The translations under genes and the position numbers were made by a program. A stretch of DNA of 64,000 nucleotides. Origin: QHXQ01 sp045807745. GTDB lineage: Bacteria > Acidobacteriota > Blastocatellia > Pyrinomonadales > Pyrinomonadaceae. The notes under the pieces are model-generated. The model had not been told where the DNA came from. It made no database searches and saw only the letters and a program-made list of their open reading frames with translations. Below, in pieces: positions 1 through 8,486 of this stretch. Every line of letters begins with the position of its first letter. Positions within the stretch are counted from its first letter, which is position 1. The stretch is from assembly GCA_045807745.1 (NCBI GenBank), contig JBJMGT010000015.1, positions 519,591 through 583,590 on the forward strand, given 5' to 3'.

Positions 1-2
1 TC

Positions 3-1175
3 AAAGACCGTATCGTGCTGATCGGTGCGACCAACAACGACGCGCCCGATCTCTTCGAAACGCCATATTACAAACCGGGTCTCATTGCCACCTTCTGGGC
101 GCGTCTGCGCCATCGGCAAGTTGCGACCACACCGGCCCTTATGCCGGGCGTCGAGATTCACGGCAACATCGCCGCGACGATGTTATTCGGCAACTACTTG
201 CGCCAGATCAACTATGCGCCGCGCGTGTTGATGCTCTTTGTTGTGATCGGATTAGTCGCGGGGGCTGTGTTCACTTTTCGCGCTAGTCTGGGCGCGCTCA
301 CAGTGGTGGTCGTCGCGGTGGGCGTGCTCTCGGTCGCGACGTGGGCGTTTAATCATCGCGGTATGATCTTGCCGGTGATGACCTCAGAGATGGGCGTCGG
401 CGTGCTGGCGCTCTCCGGCTTTCTGCTGCGCTACGCGCACGAGCGCGCAGTGCGCGAAGAGAAAGAGGCCGAGCGCGCCGCGATCATGGACATCTTCTCG
501 CGCTGCGTTTCGCCCGAAGTGGCCGACACACTCTGGGAGCAACGCGGCGACCTCAAACTCGGCGGCGAACGGCGCACCGTCACGCTTATCTTCACGGACA
601 TACGCGGTTTCACGACGCTGACCGAGGCGGCGGAAAACTCCGAGGTCGTGGTCGCGTGGCTGAACGAATACTTCAGTCGCATGCACAAGATCATCGAGGC
701 CTACGGCGGGCACATCAACAAGTACATCGGTGACGGCCTGATGATCGTCTTCGGCGCGCCGGTCGCGCGGGGCGATACGTTAGAGGCACGGGCGGCGGTC
801 GCCTGTGGCTTGGAGATGCTCGAAGAAGTTGAGCGAATTAACAAAGATTGGGCCGGTTCTGCCCGCCCACAGATCGCCATCGGCGTCGGCATACACACCG
901 GCGATGCGACGTGCGGCGTAGTCGGCGCGGAAGGCCGGTTGGAATATACGATCATCGGCGACACGGTGAACTTGGCCGCGCGCCTCGAATCAACGACCAA
1001 GGAGAAAAAAGTGCCGATCCTCATCAGCGATGCGACAGCACACTTGCTGGGTCAGGACTACGAGACCGAGCCGCTTGGCGACGTGCTCGTTAAAGGCAAG
1101 ACGCTCAACACCACCGTCCTCACCGTCAAGAAGGCTGACCGGAAAAGGGCGGCCGAGCTTGCGCCGGTGGCGTAA
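3..1175 (+). CDS. CHASE2-domain adenylate/guanylate cyclase (class III), 5'-partial
   Basis: The gene enters from the left edge; the frame is open from base 3, upstream of the first possible start at 15. It opens with the end of a periplasmic CHASE2 sensor (VLIGAT, then TPYY and PGVEIHGN). Three hydrophobic segments follow (about residues 65-140), then a short linker and a class III cyclase catalytic domain. The metal-binding aspartates are in FTDIRGF and YIGDG, the purine-contact lysine is in INKYIGDG, and the IIGDTVNLAARLE block supplies the second base-specifying Asp and the transition-state Asn/Arg. All look intact, so it should make cAMP (Lys/Asp pair) in response to an outside signal. 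It stands alone on the plus strand with no partner visible. Family is sure; ligand unknown. Confidence 0.93.
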   Translation, partial: KDRIVLIGATNNDAPDLFETPYYKPGLIATFWARLRHRQVATTPALMPGVEIHGNIAATMLFGNYLRQINYAPRVLMLFVVIGLVAGAVFTFRASLGALTVVVVAVGVLSVATWAFNHRGMILPVMTSEMGVGVLALSGFLLRYAHERAVREEKEAERAAIMDIFSRCVSPEVADTLWEQRGDLKLGGERRTVTLIFTDIRGFTTLTEAAENSEVVVAWLNEYFSRMHKIIEAYGGHINKYIGDGLMIVFGAPVARGDTLEARAAVACGLEMLEEVERINKDWAGSARPQIAIGVGIHTGDATCGVVGAEGRLEYTIIGDTVNLAARLESTTKEKKVPILISDATAHLLGQDYETEPLGDVLVKGKTLNTTVLTVKKADRKRAAELAPVA

Positions 1176-1191
1176 GAGCCACGGAGAGAGG

Positions 1192-1215
1192 CAAAAGGCA
1201 AACTGCAAAAGGCAA
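1192..1215 (+). repeat. Left outer arm of split inverted repeat (heptamer family AAAAGGC)
   Basis: These 24 bases are the exact reverse complement of 2308-2331. The unit repeats with a 7-base period (AAAAGGC/AAACTGC/AAAAGGC). In other gaps of this window such arms face each other over a short loop. Here they are about 1.1 kb apart with two genes between them, as if a cassette had entered the loop. Confidence 0.85.
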
Positions 1216-1224
1216 AAGTTGGTA

Positions 1225-1243
1225 GTGGGGTAAATCTGTGTTG
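1225..1243 (+). repeat. Left inner inverted repeat of the two-gene cassette
   Basis: GTGGGGTAAATCTGTGTTG, a perfect inverted match to 2242-2260. If the cassette is mobile, these are its likely termini. AAAAGTT also occurs in direct orientation just outside each copy (1214-1220 and 2266-2272), a possible but unproven target duplication. Confidence 0.8.
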
Positions 1244-1456
1244 CTAATTTCAATACCCCGGTACGCTGCTTGCCGAAGGTCAGAGCAAATTAGACAAGTT
1301 CGTCTCTTAATCCGAGAAACAGACTATCAATACCATCGATGAGATTTGTTATAACCCAGAGGATTGCAAACCCTACTAGCGCGCATATCATAGCAAGTCA
1401 AGTCGGTTCGTGATATAAGTTCGTTCGTTAAGAAGCGACGGCCACGGAAACTAATA

Positions 1457-1732
1457 ATGATTGATCTCTTGTTCGTCTTGCCCAAGGATGATGGAGTGGA
1501 AACACCGGTCGGCGAAGTGTTTAACTTCTCGTGTAGCGAGGACGCTCCAATCGGGGACCTGTTCGATGCTATGAGGAAGCGACTCGGTGCGGTGAACGTT
1601 CGCCTGTCTTTGGAAGGGTCGGATGGAGATAGCATAGGATTGAGGGCTTTCGATCCTCAGGACCCCGCAACGGTCGGTTCAAGGGTGACTAGCGGAGCCC
1701 GAATCATCGTGGGCTGTAGGAGAGGCCAATGA
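1457..1732 (+). CDS. Small protein resembling a ubiquitin-like beta-grasp fold
   Basis: 91 residues, not assignable to a named family with certainty. The pattern suggests a ubiquitin-like fold: a first strand at residues 2-8, a second at about 18-25, a helix at about 32-43 (IGDLFDAMRKRLG), a strand VRLSLEG at 48-54, and a last strand after a turn (VTSGARIIV, 77-85) ending in CRRGQ. The last part recalls the end of ubiquitin, but there is no terminal Gly-Gly, so conjugation would need processing or may not occur (as in YukD/EsaB-type proteins). The stop overlaps the next start (ATGA), so the two genes are translationally coupled. Base composition is more AT-rich than the flanking genes and the pair lies inside inverted repeats, suggesting transfer. 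The fold is inference; the gene itself is likely real. Confidence 0.6.
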   Translation: MIDLLFVLPKDDGVETPVGEVFNFSCSEDAPIGDLFDAMRKRLGAVNVRLSLEGSDGDSIGLRAFDPQDPATVGSRVTSGARIIVGCRRGQ

Positions 1733-2136
1733 ACTACGATCCCGCACTTTCCGCAATACTCGCGGATCTCCGGAAGATTAGGCGGTGGTGCGGCAGGCAC
1801 CATACTGAAAACGTGCCTCCTTCCGCGGTGACGTATTTATGTGCTAACGAATCCACCATACTATGCTTGATAGAGCAACTTAAATCGACACCGCCGTCCG
1901 TCCGCCGCACGCATTACGCACAGCATCGCGAGCTGGATGAAAGTATGATTGATAACGATTGCACCGTTGCTATCTCAGTGGCTAAGAAGGGGTGTTACCT
2001 CGAGGAGGGCAACCGCCTTATAGTAGTAACGGATGATGATGTGAATATGATGTTGCGCGCGATTGATTACGTTAAATATCTGATCTGTGACTCTTGCCCG
2101 GCGGTAGTTCTAAGCCCGATCGAACTCCCAAACTGA
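1729..2136 (+). CDS. Hypothetical protein, second gene of the cassette
   Basis: 135 residues, no family recognised. It starts inside the stop of the preceding gene (ATGA), so the two are one transcription and translation unit. It has no signal peptide or membrane segment. The N-terminal half is helix-like and rich in Arg/His/Cys (a WCGRHH stretch). The C-terminal half alternates strands and one helix (RLIVVTDDDVNMMLRAIDYVKYL) and ends near a CDSC pair. Codon use is more AT-tolerant than in the neighbours. Pairing with a ubiquitin-like protein invites the idea of a partner, target or inhibitor, but nothing in the residues matches an E1, E2 or JAB protease. Confidence 0.55.
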   Translation: MNYDPALSAILADLRKIRRWCGRHHTENVPPSAVTYLCANESTILCLIEQLKSTPPSVRRTHYAQHRELDESMIDNDCTVAISVAKKGCYLEEGNRLIVVTDDDVNMMLRAIDYVKYLICDSCPAVVLSPIELPN

Positions 2137-2241
2137 CAGAAGGCATCGTACCCGTTCTCGCAGCCCAAGCCGGTAGGAAGGCAGAGGCAAGACAAAGCAG
2201 TTGAGAGTCGGCAAGAAGTGACTCGCCGCTTTTTTTCTCAT

Positions 2242-2260
2242 CAACACAGATTTACCCCAC
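2242..2260 (-). repeat. Right inner inverted repeat of the two-gene cassette
   Basis: Exact reverse complement of 1225-1243. It lies 105 bases after the second cassette gene. Confidence 0.8.
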
Positions 2261-2307
2261 CACCCAAAAGTTAGTGACAGAGGCCAACAAGACCTTGTCT
2301 GTTATTC

Positions 2308-2331
2308 TTGCCTTTTGCAGTTTGCCTTTTG
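2308..2331 (-). repeat. Right outer arm of split inverted repeat (heptamer family)
   Basis: Exact reverse complement of 1192-1215. It ends 16 bases before the fbp stop codon. Inner and outer repeats are 47 bases apart here but only 9 on the left, so the nest is asymmetric. Confidence 0.85.
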
Positions 2332-2347
2332 TCTTCTGACTGCCGCC

Positions 2348-4285
2348 TTATTTTTCTAACAGCGCGCCCTCCTCGTAGGCACTGACTAGTCGTTCGAGCG
2401 CATCGAGGCGCTGGCGTAGCGCCGCCCCTTCTTCAGTATCGGCGATGAGGCGCGGGCGTTCGTAGGCGCGCACGGTGGTGACTTTCGGCACGATGTCTGC
2501 GCCGGCCGTGATCGCGTCGGCGATGGACTCGAAGTGATGGTGCTCGGCGAGCGCGACGCGTTCCGGCGCGAGGATGAGCGTGTAGCCCCGGTCGCCGTAG
2601 GCTTCTGAGAAAGCGCCGTCGATTGTCACAGCGCCACCGCCCTGCTTCACCGGCTCTTCGCCCTTCTCCACTTTCACGGGCACGTGCCCGTTCACAATCA
2701 GCCCCTGCGCTGTGACACCGAACTCGGCGCACACGCGGCGACAAAACTCCGCATCGTGGATTAACTTGAAGTACGCATTCTTATGCTCCTTGCGCGCCTC
2801 TTTGTCGGCGACGAAATAGCTCTCGAACGTCGCCATGCGATCCTTGCCAAAGAGGGGCGAGCACGCGCCCGTCCACAGATACCACAACCAGTCTGCGTCG
2901 GTATCGGCCGTCTGCGCGCCCTTGCGAAACGCGCGTCGCACGACCAAGTCAAACGCATCGAATAGCTCACGCCCCGCCCGCGCTTGGCCGTCCACTTCGT
3001 GCGACAAGAACGCGCCCTGCTCGTCCACCGGCACGCAGCCGTGAAAGATGAGCGCCTGATCGCGCCGCAGCCACATCGCACCGTGCCGCACGAGGAACGA
3101 CATGTGCTCCCACAGCCGACTGCTGGAGACGAAGGACTGGCGCAGCCGAGCCATGCAGACGCGCTCATCCGCCGACAGCGCGTAAGGATCGGCGGGATCG
3201 ATTGTGGGCAGATAAGCGTCGAGCAACGGGTAGACGTTCCCGCCGATCTCGACCGTCTGCTCCGCGAAGTTGATCCGGTGCAACAGGTTGCGTTCTTCAA
3301 AGCCCCACTCCGGATGCCGCCGGCTCGTCTGCCCTTCGAGCTTAAACTGCATAATGGCGATGGCCTTCTGCATCCGCGCCATCAGCAGATCATCACGCAG
3401 CCCCGTGCCCTTCGTCTTGAAACACTCGGCCGGGTCGTCCGCGTAAACCGTGCGCGCAAGTTTTTCGAGCGGCGTGATAATGAGACCGTAACCTTCTTCC
3501 AACTGCGAGAGGCGGCGATAACGCAAAGAGATGCGCAGCACCGTCGCGATCAGCGCCTCCTGCCCCAGACACGCGCCCATCCACGAGGCGTCGTGGTTGC
3601 CCCAAGTGAACGCGACGTGCGGTTGCTCTTGCAGGTAATCGATCACTTTATCGACGCGCGGCCCGCGGTCGCCCAGATCACCGGCAACGATCAACTCCGC
3701 CACCGACAGATCGCGCACCAGCCGCGAGGCGGCGCGCACGGCCGCTAAATCCTGATCGTGCGCCGCGAGCGCGTCGATCATCGCGTCGATGTAAGCCGTG
3801 CGGCCCGTGATCGGCTCGTCGTGTAATTCTTCAAATAATTCGTCGAATTCAACCGGCAGCAAACGCGCCACGTGCTCATGTCGGTAGTTGCGCGCCAACT
3901 CGCGCATGATCTCGAACTGCCAACGTAGCGTGCGCCGCACCCAGTCGCCGCGCCCGGCCGGGTCGCGCAAAGACTCGCGGTGTAGCTCCATGTACTCGCG
4001 CGGATAATAGAGCGCCGCGAGCAGGTCTTGTTGGGCCTCATCCGATAAGTGATCTTTGAACAATCTGTTGACCATCGGGCGCAGACTGCCCGACGCATTG
4101 TTGATGATGTGGCGCAGCTTCTTGTACTCGCCATGCACGTCGCTGACAACATGTATAACGCCCTTGGGGAGCGACAGCGCGGCCCGTAGCCCTGCGACCT
4201 CGGCCAGCGCAGCGCCGGCAGTCGGATAGTTCTCCGCGAGTGCGTTCAGCAACGTCATGTCCGAGCCGTTTATTGAAGCTGGCAT
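2348..4285 (-). CDS. fbp: Fructose-1,6-bisphosphatase, class III
   Basis: 645 residues, the normal length for the class III (Firmicutes-type) enzyme. It is a calcineurin-like metallophosphatase that hydrolyses fructose 1,6-bisphosphate to fructose 6-phosphate in gluconeogenesis. The metal ligand blocks are visible: SDVHGEY (48-54), AGDLGDRGP and WGNHDASW. It is the last gene of the minus-strand carbon cluster. It follows the glucosidase after a 97-base gap that holds a GATTGCG-type palindrome, so it may have its own promoter or be read through. The start is the only ATG ahead of the conserved N-terminus; no strong Shine-Dalgarno is seen. Confidence 0.95.
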   Translation of the reverse strand: MPASINGSDMTLLNALAENYPTAGAALAEVAGLRAALSLPKGVIHVVSDVHGEYKKLRHIINNASGSLRPMVNRLFKDHLSDEAQQDLLAALYYPREYMELHRESLRDPAGRGDWVRRTLRWQFEIMRELARNYRHEHVARLLPVEFDELFEELHDEPITGRTAYIDAMIDALAAHDQDLAAVRAASRLVRDLSVAELIVAGDLGDRGPRVDKVIDYLQEQPHVAFTWGNHDASWMGACLGQEALIATVLRISLRYRRLSQLEEGYGLIITPLEKLARTVYADDPAECFKTKGTGLRDDLLMARMQKAIAIMQFKLEGQTSRRHPEWGFEERNLLHRINFAEQTVEIGGNVYPLLDAYLPTIDPADPYALSADERVCMARLRQSFVSSSRLWEHMSFLVRHGAMWLRRDQALIFHGCVPVDEQGAFLSHEVDGQARAGRELFDAFDLVVRRAFRKGAQTADTDADWLWYLWTGACSPLFGKDRMATFESYFVADKEARKEHKNAYFKLIHDAEFCRRVCAEFGVTAQGLIVNGHVPVKVEKGEEPVKQGGGAVTIDGAFSEAYGDRGYTLILAPERVALAEHHHFESIADAITAGADIVPKVTTVRAYERPRLIADTEEGAALRQRLDALERLVSAYEEGALLEK

Positions 4286-4302
4286 AGTTCAGTCGTCTTT
4301 CT

Positions 4303-4380
4303 GATTGCGGATTGCGGATTGCGGATTAAAGAGACAGTTGCCTTTCTAATCCGCGATCCGAGTTCCGCAATCCGCAATCT
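4303..4380. repeat. Intergenic palindrome, heptamer word GATTGCG
   Basis: The left arm (4303-4328) holds three tandem GATTGCG words. The right arm (4347-4380) carries the complement (CCGCAATC repeats). It fills nearly the whole gap between fbp and the glucosidase, both on the minus strand. Confidence 0.85.
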
Positions 4381-4382
4381 CA

Positions 4383-7079
4383 TCATCGTCGCCATTCGTC
4401 TATCAGAGACGCTACCAGTCCCGTCCAACCGGTCTGGTGCGCCGCGCCGAGACCCATGCCGGTGTCGCCGTGAAAGTATTCGTAGAAGAGAACGAGGTCG
4501 CGCCAGTGCGGATCGTCGTGAAACTTCTCGTACCAGCCGTGCGCGGGGCGACGCCCTTGTTCGTCGCGCGTGAAGATGCCGATCATGCGGTCGGCAAAGC
4601 CGCGCGCCATCGCTTCGATGGTCACGGGCGGCTCGCCCTCGACCGAGCTTTTGATCTCGACCGCCGCGCCAAATGCCTTGCCGAGTTTGCGTAAAGATTC
4701 GATCATCAAGAAACTCGTCGGAAACCAGAGCGGCCCGCGCCAGTTCGAGTTGCCGCCTTTGAGCATGACGATTGATTCGGCCGGCTCATATCCGACGGTG
4801 TTATCGCCGAAGCTGAACGGGTGCTGCTCGTGATACTTCGACAGGCTGCGCAGGCCGTAGTCGGAACGGAACTCGCGCGGGTCCCAGATGCGTTCGAGTA
4901 GGTGGCGCATCTGCTCTTCGTTGACGACGGCAAGCACATGGACGATCTTGCCGTCCTCACGTGTGACCGTCGTCACGCAACGCTGCACGAGGTCTTGCCG
5001 GTTCTTGAGAAACCAATGCAGGTTCGAGCGAAACTCAGGGAACGGCGCGATCCAATCCTCTTCCAGACGTTCGATGGCATAGAGCGGTATCAGCCCCACG
5101 AGCGAGCGCACGCGAAACTTGTGAAACGAGCCGTCGGCGTAGCGCAGCACATCGTAGAAGAAGCCGTCGTGCTCGTCCCACAACTGATAGTTGCGGTTGC
5201 CCATGTGCTTCATCGCCGCGCCGACGTAGACGTAGTGCTGGAAGAACTTGGTCGCCAAGCCTTCGTAAGCCTTGTCCTCTTGCGCTAGTTCCAACGCGAT
5301 GCGCATCAGATTCAGACAGAACATGCCCATCCAACCGGTCGCGTCCGACTGTTCGAGCTTCGCGCCGTTCGGCAGCGGCGTGCTGCGATCAACGACGGTG
5401 ATGTTATCCAACCCAAGGAAGCCGCCCTCAAAGACGTTGTTCCCTTCACTATCTACCTTGTTGATCCACCAAGCGAAGTTGATCAGCAGCTTGTGGAAAC
5501 ATTTTTCGAGGAACAGCCGATCTGCTTTCCCCGACTGCACGCGATCCATGTTGTAGACGCGCCACACGGCCCACGCGTGCACGGGCGGGTTGAGATCGGA
5601 GAATTCCCATTCGTAGGCCGGTATCTGCCCGTTCGGATGTTGGAACTGTTCGAAGAGCAACAGCCACAATTGCTCTTTCGCAAACTCCGCATCGACGACC
5701 GCGAGCGGCACGCAATGAAAGGCCAAATCCCACGCTGCGAACCAAGGGTACTCCCACTTGTCCGGCATGGACATCACGCGCATCGAGTTCAGATGCTGCC
5801 AACGGAAGTTGCGTATGCGGCGACGCGATTCGGGCGGCGGGAAGCTAGGGTTGTCGCCGTTGAGCCAGACGCTCACGTCGTAGATGTAAATCTGTTTGCT
5901 CCACAGCATGCCGGCGAAGGCTTGGCGCTGGACACGCTTCTCGTCCTCAGTCGCTTGCGCCGGTTGAATGACGTTGTAATAATCGTCCGCATCGGCGCGG
6001 CGCTCGTTGACGATGCGCTCAACATCAGCGAGCGGATCATCAAGTTGCTGATCAGACAGCCGCAGATGCAAGACGACCGAGCCGCCGGCCGGCACGTCGA
6101 GCTTGTAGTGATAACACGCCTTCGTCCCTGTGCGCTCAGGGTTGATGCATTGCTCGCCTGTGATGACGTGTCGATGGAACGCATCCTTAACGTAGGGCTT
6201 GCGACTCGCCGCGCCCCAACCCCAGACGCGCGGCCCGTTCGTCTCGTTGTCCGTAAACAAAACTTCCGCGCCTTCGGCCGCGCCGTAGAGATAACGCGTG
6301 CCGAGTTGATAGACGAACGGCAGCCCCTGCAACGGCCCCGTCGCATCATCTGAAGCTGCGAGACTAAACCAGTCATCACCCTTTGCTCCTTCACGGATGA
6401 TCGGCTCCGGCGGTCTATCCTCGCCCCATGCTTCCGGCCTCCACGCCCAAGTGTTGCGAAACCAGAGGTGCGGCAGGACGTGGATCGGCGCATCGACGGG
6501 GCCGCGATTGAAGACCTCGATGCGGATGCAGATGTCTTCGGGCGTGGCCTTGGCATACTCGACCACGACATCAAAGTAACGATCCTCGTTGAAGACGCCG
6601 GTGTCCAACAACTCGTATTCCGGCATGTTGCGCCCACGCCGCGCACCGTTCTCCTGAATCAGTTGGGCGTAAGGAAACTCCGCCTGCGGATACTTGTACA
6701 GATATTTCATGTACGAGTGCGTCGGTGTCGAGTCGAGATAGAAGTAATACTCTTTCCCGTCCTCGCCGTGATTCGCTTCGTTCGAGACGACGCCAAAGAC
6801 GCGCTCCTTTAAGACGGGGTCGCGCCCGTTCCAGAGCGCCAACGCAAAGCAGAGCAGTTGATACCGGTCGCAGATCGCGGCTAGCCCATCCTCGCCCCAG
6901 CGATAGGCCTTCGAGCGCGCCAGATCGTGCGGGAAGTAGTCCCAAGCATTTCCGTCCGCGCTATAGTCCTCGCGCACAGTGCCCCAAGCCCGCTCCGACA
7001 CATATGGGCCCCAGCGCCGCCAAGGTGGAATCGGCGTCGTGTATGGCTCGCGCAAACGTTCTTGTTCTTTAGTTGCCAT
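4383..7079 (-). CDS. GH63-like glucosidase (MGH1-type glycoside hydrolase)
   Basis: 898 residues, cytoplasmic (no signal peptide). It matches the bacterial glucosidase family related to mannosyl-oligosaccharide glucosidase, GH63. The N-terminal third is a beta-rich domain. The C-terminal half is an (alpha/alpha)6 barrel with the typical WFAAWDLAFHC block, whose Asp is the expected acid catalyst, and GGNSNWRGPLWFP. The substrate is probably an alpha-glucoside or a compatible solute such as glucosylglycerate, but this cannot be read from sequence. Its place between rpiB and fbp, in a cluster that also has glucokinase, suggests it releases glucose that glk phosphorylates. Flanking gaps both carry palindromes. 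Confidence 0.85.
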   Translation of the reverse strand: MATKEQERLREPYTTPIPPWRRWGPYVSERAWGTVREDYSADGNAWDYFPHDLARSKAYRWGEDGLAAICDRYQLLCFALALWNGRDPVLKERVFGVVSNEANHGEDGKEYYFYLDSTPTHSYMKYLYKYPQAEFPYAQLIQENGARRGRNMPEYELLDTGVFNEDRYFDVVVEYAKATPEDICIRIEVFNRGPVDAPIHVLPHLWFRNTWAWRPEAWGEDRPPEPIIREGAKGDDWFSLAASDDATGPLQGLPFVYQLGTRYLYGAAEGAEVLFTDNETNGPRVWGWGAASRKPYVKDAFHRHVITGEQCINPERTGTKACYHYKLDVPAGGSVVLHLRLSDQQLDDPLADVERIVNERRADADDYYNVIQPAQATEDEKRVQRQAFAGMLWSKQIYIYDVSVWLNGDNPSFPPPESRRRIRNFRWQHLNSMRVMSMPDKWEYPWFAAWDLAFHCVPLAVVDAEFAKEQLWLLLFEQFQHPNGQIPAYEWEFSDLNPPVHAWAVWRVYNMDRVQSGKADRLFLEKCFHKLLINFAWWINKVDSEGNNVFEGGFLGLDNITVVDRSTPLPNGAKLEQSDATGWMGMFCLNLMRIALELAQEDKAYEGLATKFFQHYVYVGAAMKHMGNRNYQLWDEHDGFFYDVLRYADGSFHKFRVRSLVGLIPLYAIERLEEDWIAPFPEFRSNLHWFLKNRQDLVQRCVTTVTREDGKIVHVLAVVNEEQMRHLLERIWDPREFRSDYGLRSLSKYHEQHPFSFGDNTVGYEPAESIVMLKGGNSNWRGPLWFPTSFLMIESLRKLGKAFGAAVEIKSSVEGEPPVTIEAMARGFADRMIGIFTRDEQGRRPAHGWYEKFHDDPHWRDLVLFYEYFHGDTGMGLGAAHQTGWTGLVASLIDEWRR

Positions 7080-7144
7080 GTAAGTGTTGGTGATCGAAGT
7101 TGAGTCGTTCCACTAGAACGGATTGGTTCTGTGCCTAACTATTT

Positions 7145-7240
7145 CTCACGCAAAGGCGCAAAGACGCAAAGAAAAGGACGCAAAGAGAACTATTGAACTG
7201 CTTTGCGTCTCTACTTTGCGTCTTTGTGCCTTTGCGTGAG
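7145..7240. repeat. Intergenic palindrome, word CGCAAAG
   Basis: The left arm 7145-7189 (CTCACGCAAAGGCGCAAAGA...) pairs with 7201-7240 (CTTTGCGTCT...GCGTGAG). The repeated word is CGCAAAG with 7-8 base spacing. The same family recurs at 56115-56194, about 49 kb away. Confidence 0.85.
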
Positions 7241-7271
7241 CTTTACGCACGCACATCTCAAGTTGGTTACG

Positions 7272-7730
7272 TCAGTCGGCCCGTGCTTCGTCTAGCTTCG
7301 TCAACTTCTCGACGCGCTCTTGGTGGCGACCGCCGGCAAATTCCGTCTCCATGAAGACGCGGATCATGCGTGCGGCTTCATCGGGCGGAATGAAGCGCGC
7401 GCCGATGCAGAGCACGTTGGCATCGTTGTGCTGGCGGGCCAGCCGTGCCGTGTCTTCGTTCCAACAGAGCGCCGCGCGCACGCCCGGCACTTTGTTCGCG
7501 GCAATCGAGATACCGATGCCGGAGCCGCAGATGACGACGCCGCGATCCACTTCGCCGCTGACGACCGCCCGTCCTACCGCCGCGCCGAAGTCCGGATAGT
7601 CCACACTGTCAAGACTGTTCGTGCCTTTATCATCAATTTCTAACCCTAGCGCCGCGATCTCGCGCTTCGCCTGCTCCTTCGCCTCAAAGCCGGCGTGGTC
7701 ACTGCCGATAGCGATCTTTGTCGGTTTCAT
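7272..7730 (-). CDS. rpiB: Ribose-5-phosphate isomerase B
   Basis: 152 residues from the ATG at 7730, chosen because the conserved family N-terminus (KIAIGSDHAGFEAK) starts right there; an upstream in-frame ATG would run into pgl. The enzyme interconverts ribose 5-phosphate and ribulose 5-phosphate. The catalytic Cys is in VICGSGIGIS, the anion hole follows (AANKVPGVRA), and the His is in ARQHNDANV. It starts 8 bases after the pgl stop, so it is co-transcribed. There is no rpiA in the window. It joins the oxidative and non-oxidative arms encoded upstream. Confidence 0.95.
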   Translation of the reverse strand: MKPTKIAIGSDHAGFEAKEQAKREIAALGLEIDDKGTNSLDSVDYPDFGAAVGRAVVSGEVDRGVVICGSGIGISIAANKVPGVRAALCWNEDTARLARQHNDANVLCIGARFIPPDEAARMIRVFMETEFAGGRHQERVEKLTKLDEARAD

Positions 7731-7738
7731 AATTTTAT

Positions 7739-8482
7739 CTATAGCTTCGCTGTGGCCGCCTTGTCGGTGAACCATTCGAGCATGCCGTCGATGGGTTTGA
7801 TCAGTTGCGAGGGCAGACGCTCCGGCTCGCTTGGGCCCTTTAAGACTTCCGGCAGACGGTCGGCCTTGCCCGCGCCGGTGACGATGAACATCACATGGCG
7901 CGCATGATTAATGGCGGGCGCGGTCAACGTGATGCGGAAGGTGTCGAACTTCTCGACCCAGTTGGCCGTGACCCAAGCCTGCTCTTCGCTGAGCGCGCGC
8001 GAGCCGGGAAAGAGCGAGGCCGTGTGCCCGTCGTCCCCCATGCCGAGCATGATGAGATCGAACGCGGGCCAGTGTGCGCCATCGAAGAACTCGCGCAACT
8101 CGTCTTCGTAAAGCCGAGCGTTGGCGACGGCGTCGCCTTCGCCGACCATGCGATGCACATTCTCTATCGGCAGCATGACGTGTGTGAGCAGAGCTTCGCG
8201 CGCCATACGATAGTTACTGTCGTGATGATCGGGCGGGACGCTGCGCTCGTCGCCAAAGAAGATGTGGACGTGTGGCCAAGCGATCTGCGGATTGAACTCA
8301 TCACTTGCCAGCAGCTCGTAGACGCGTTTCGGCGTCGAGCCGCCCGCGAGCGCGACGCTAAAACTGCCGCGCGCGTTAATGCTCTCGTGGGCCAAGTCAA
8401 CAAAGCGGCGCGTGGCGGCACGTGCGACCGCTTCGCTGTCATCAAAAATGTGGATGTTGGATTTGCCTTCGGGGCTGGACAT
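7739..8482 (-). CDS. pgl: 6-phosphogluconolactonase
   Basis: 247 residues from the ATG at 8482. An AGGTGA Shine-Dalgarno overlaps the glk stop and the longer in-frame reading would overlap glk. It hydrolyses 6-phosphogluconolactone, the second oxidative pentose phosphate step. Family marks: LAGGSTPKRVYELL near the N-terminus, FFGDERSVPPDHHDSNY in the middle and MGDDGHTASLFPGS for the catalytic region. It sits between glk and rpiB with gaps of 4 and 8 bases. Confidence 0.94.
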   Translation of the reverse strand: MSSPEGKSNIHIFDDSEAVARAATRRFVDLAHESINARGSFSVALAGGSTPKRVYELLASDEFNPQIAWPHVHIFFGDERSVPPDHHDSNYRMAREALLTHVMLPIENVHRMVGEGDAVANARLYEDELREFFDGAHWPAFDLIMLGMGDDGHTASLFPGSRALSEEQAWVTANWVEKFDTFRITLTAPAINHARHVMFIVTGAGKADRLPEVLKGPSEPERLPSQLIKPIDGMLEWFTDKAATAKL

Positions 8483-8486
8483 CTGC

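Noticed and set aside
5493..6353. 286-residue plus-strand frame opposite the glucosidase
   Set aside because: Antisense of GH63 coding sequence; no motifs.
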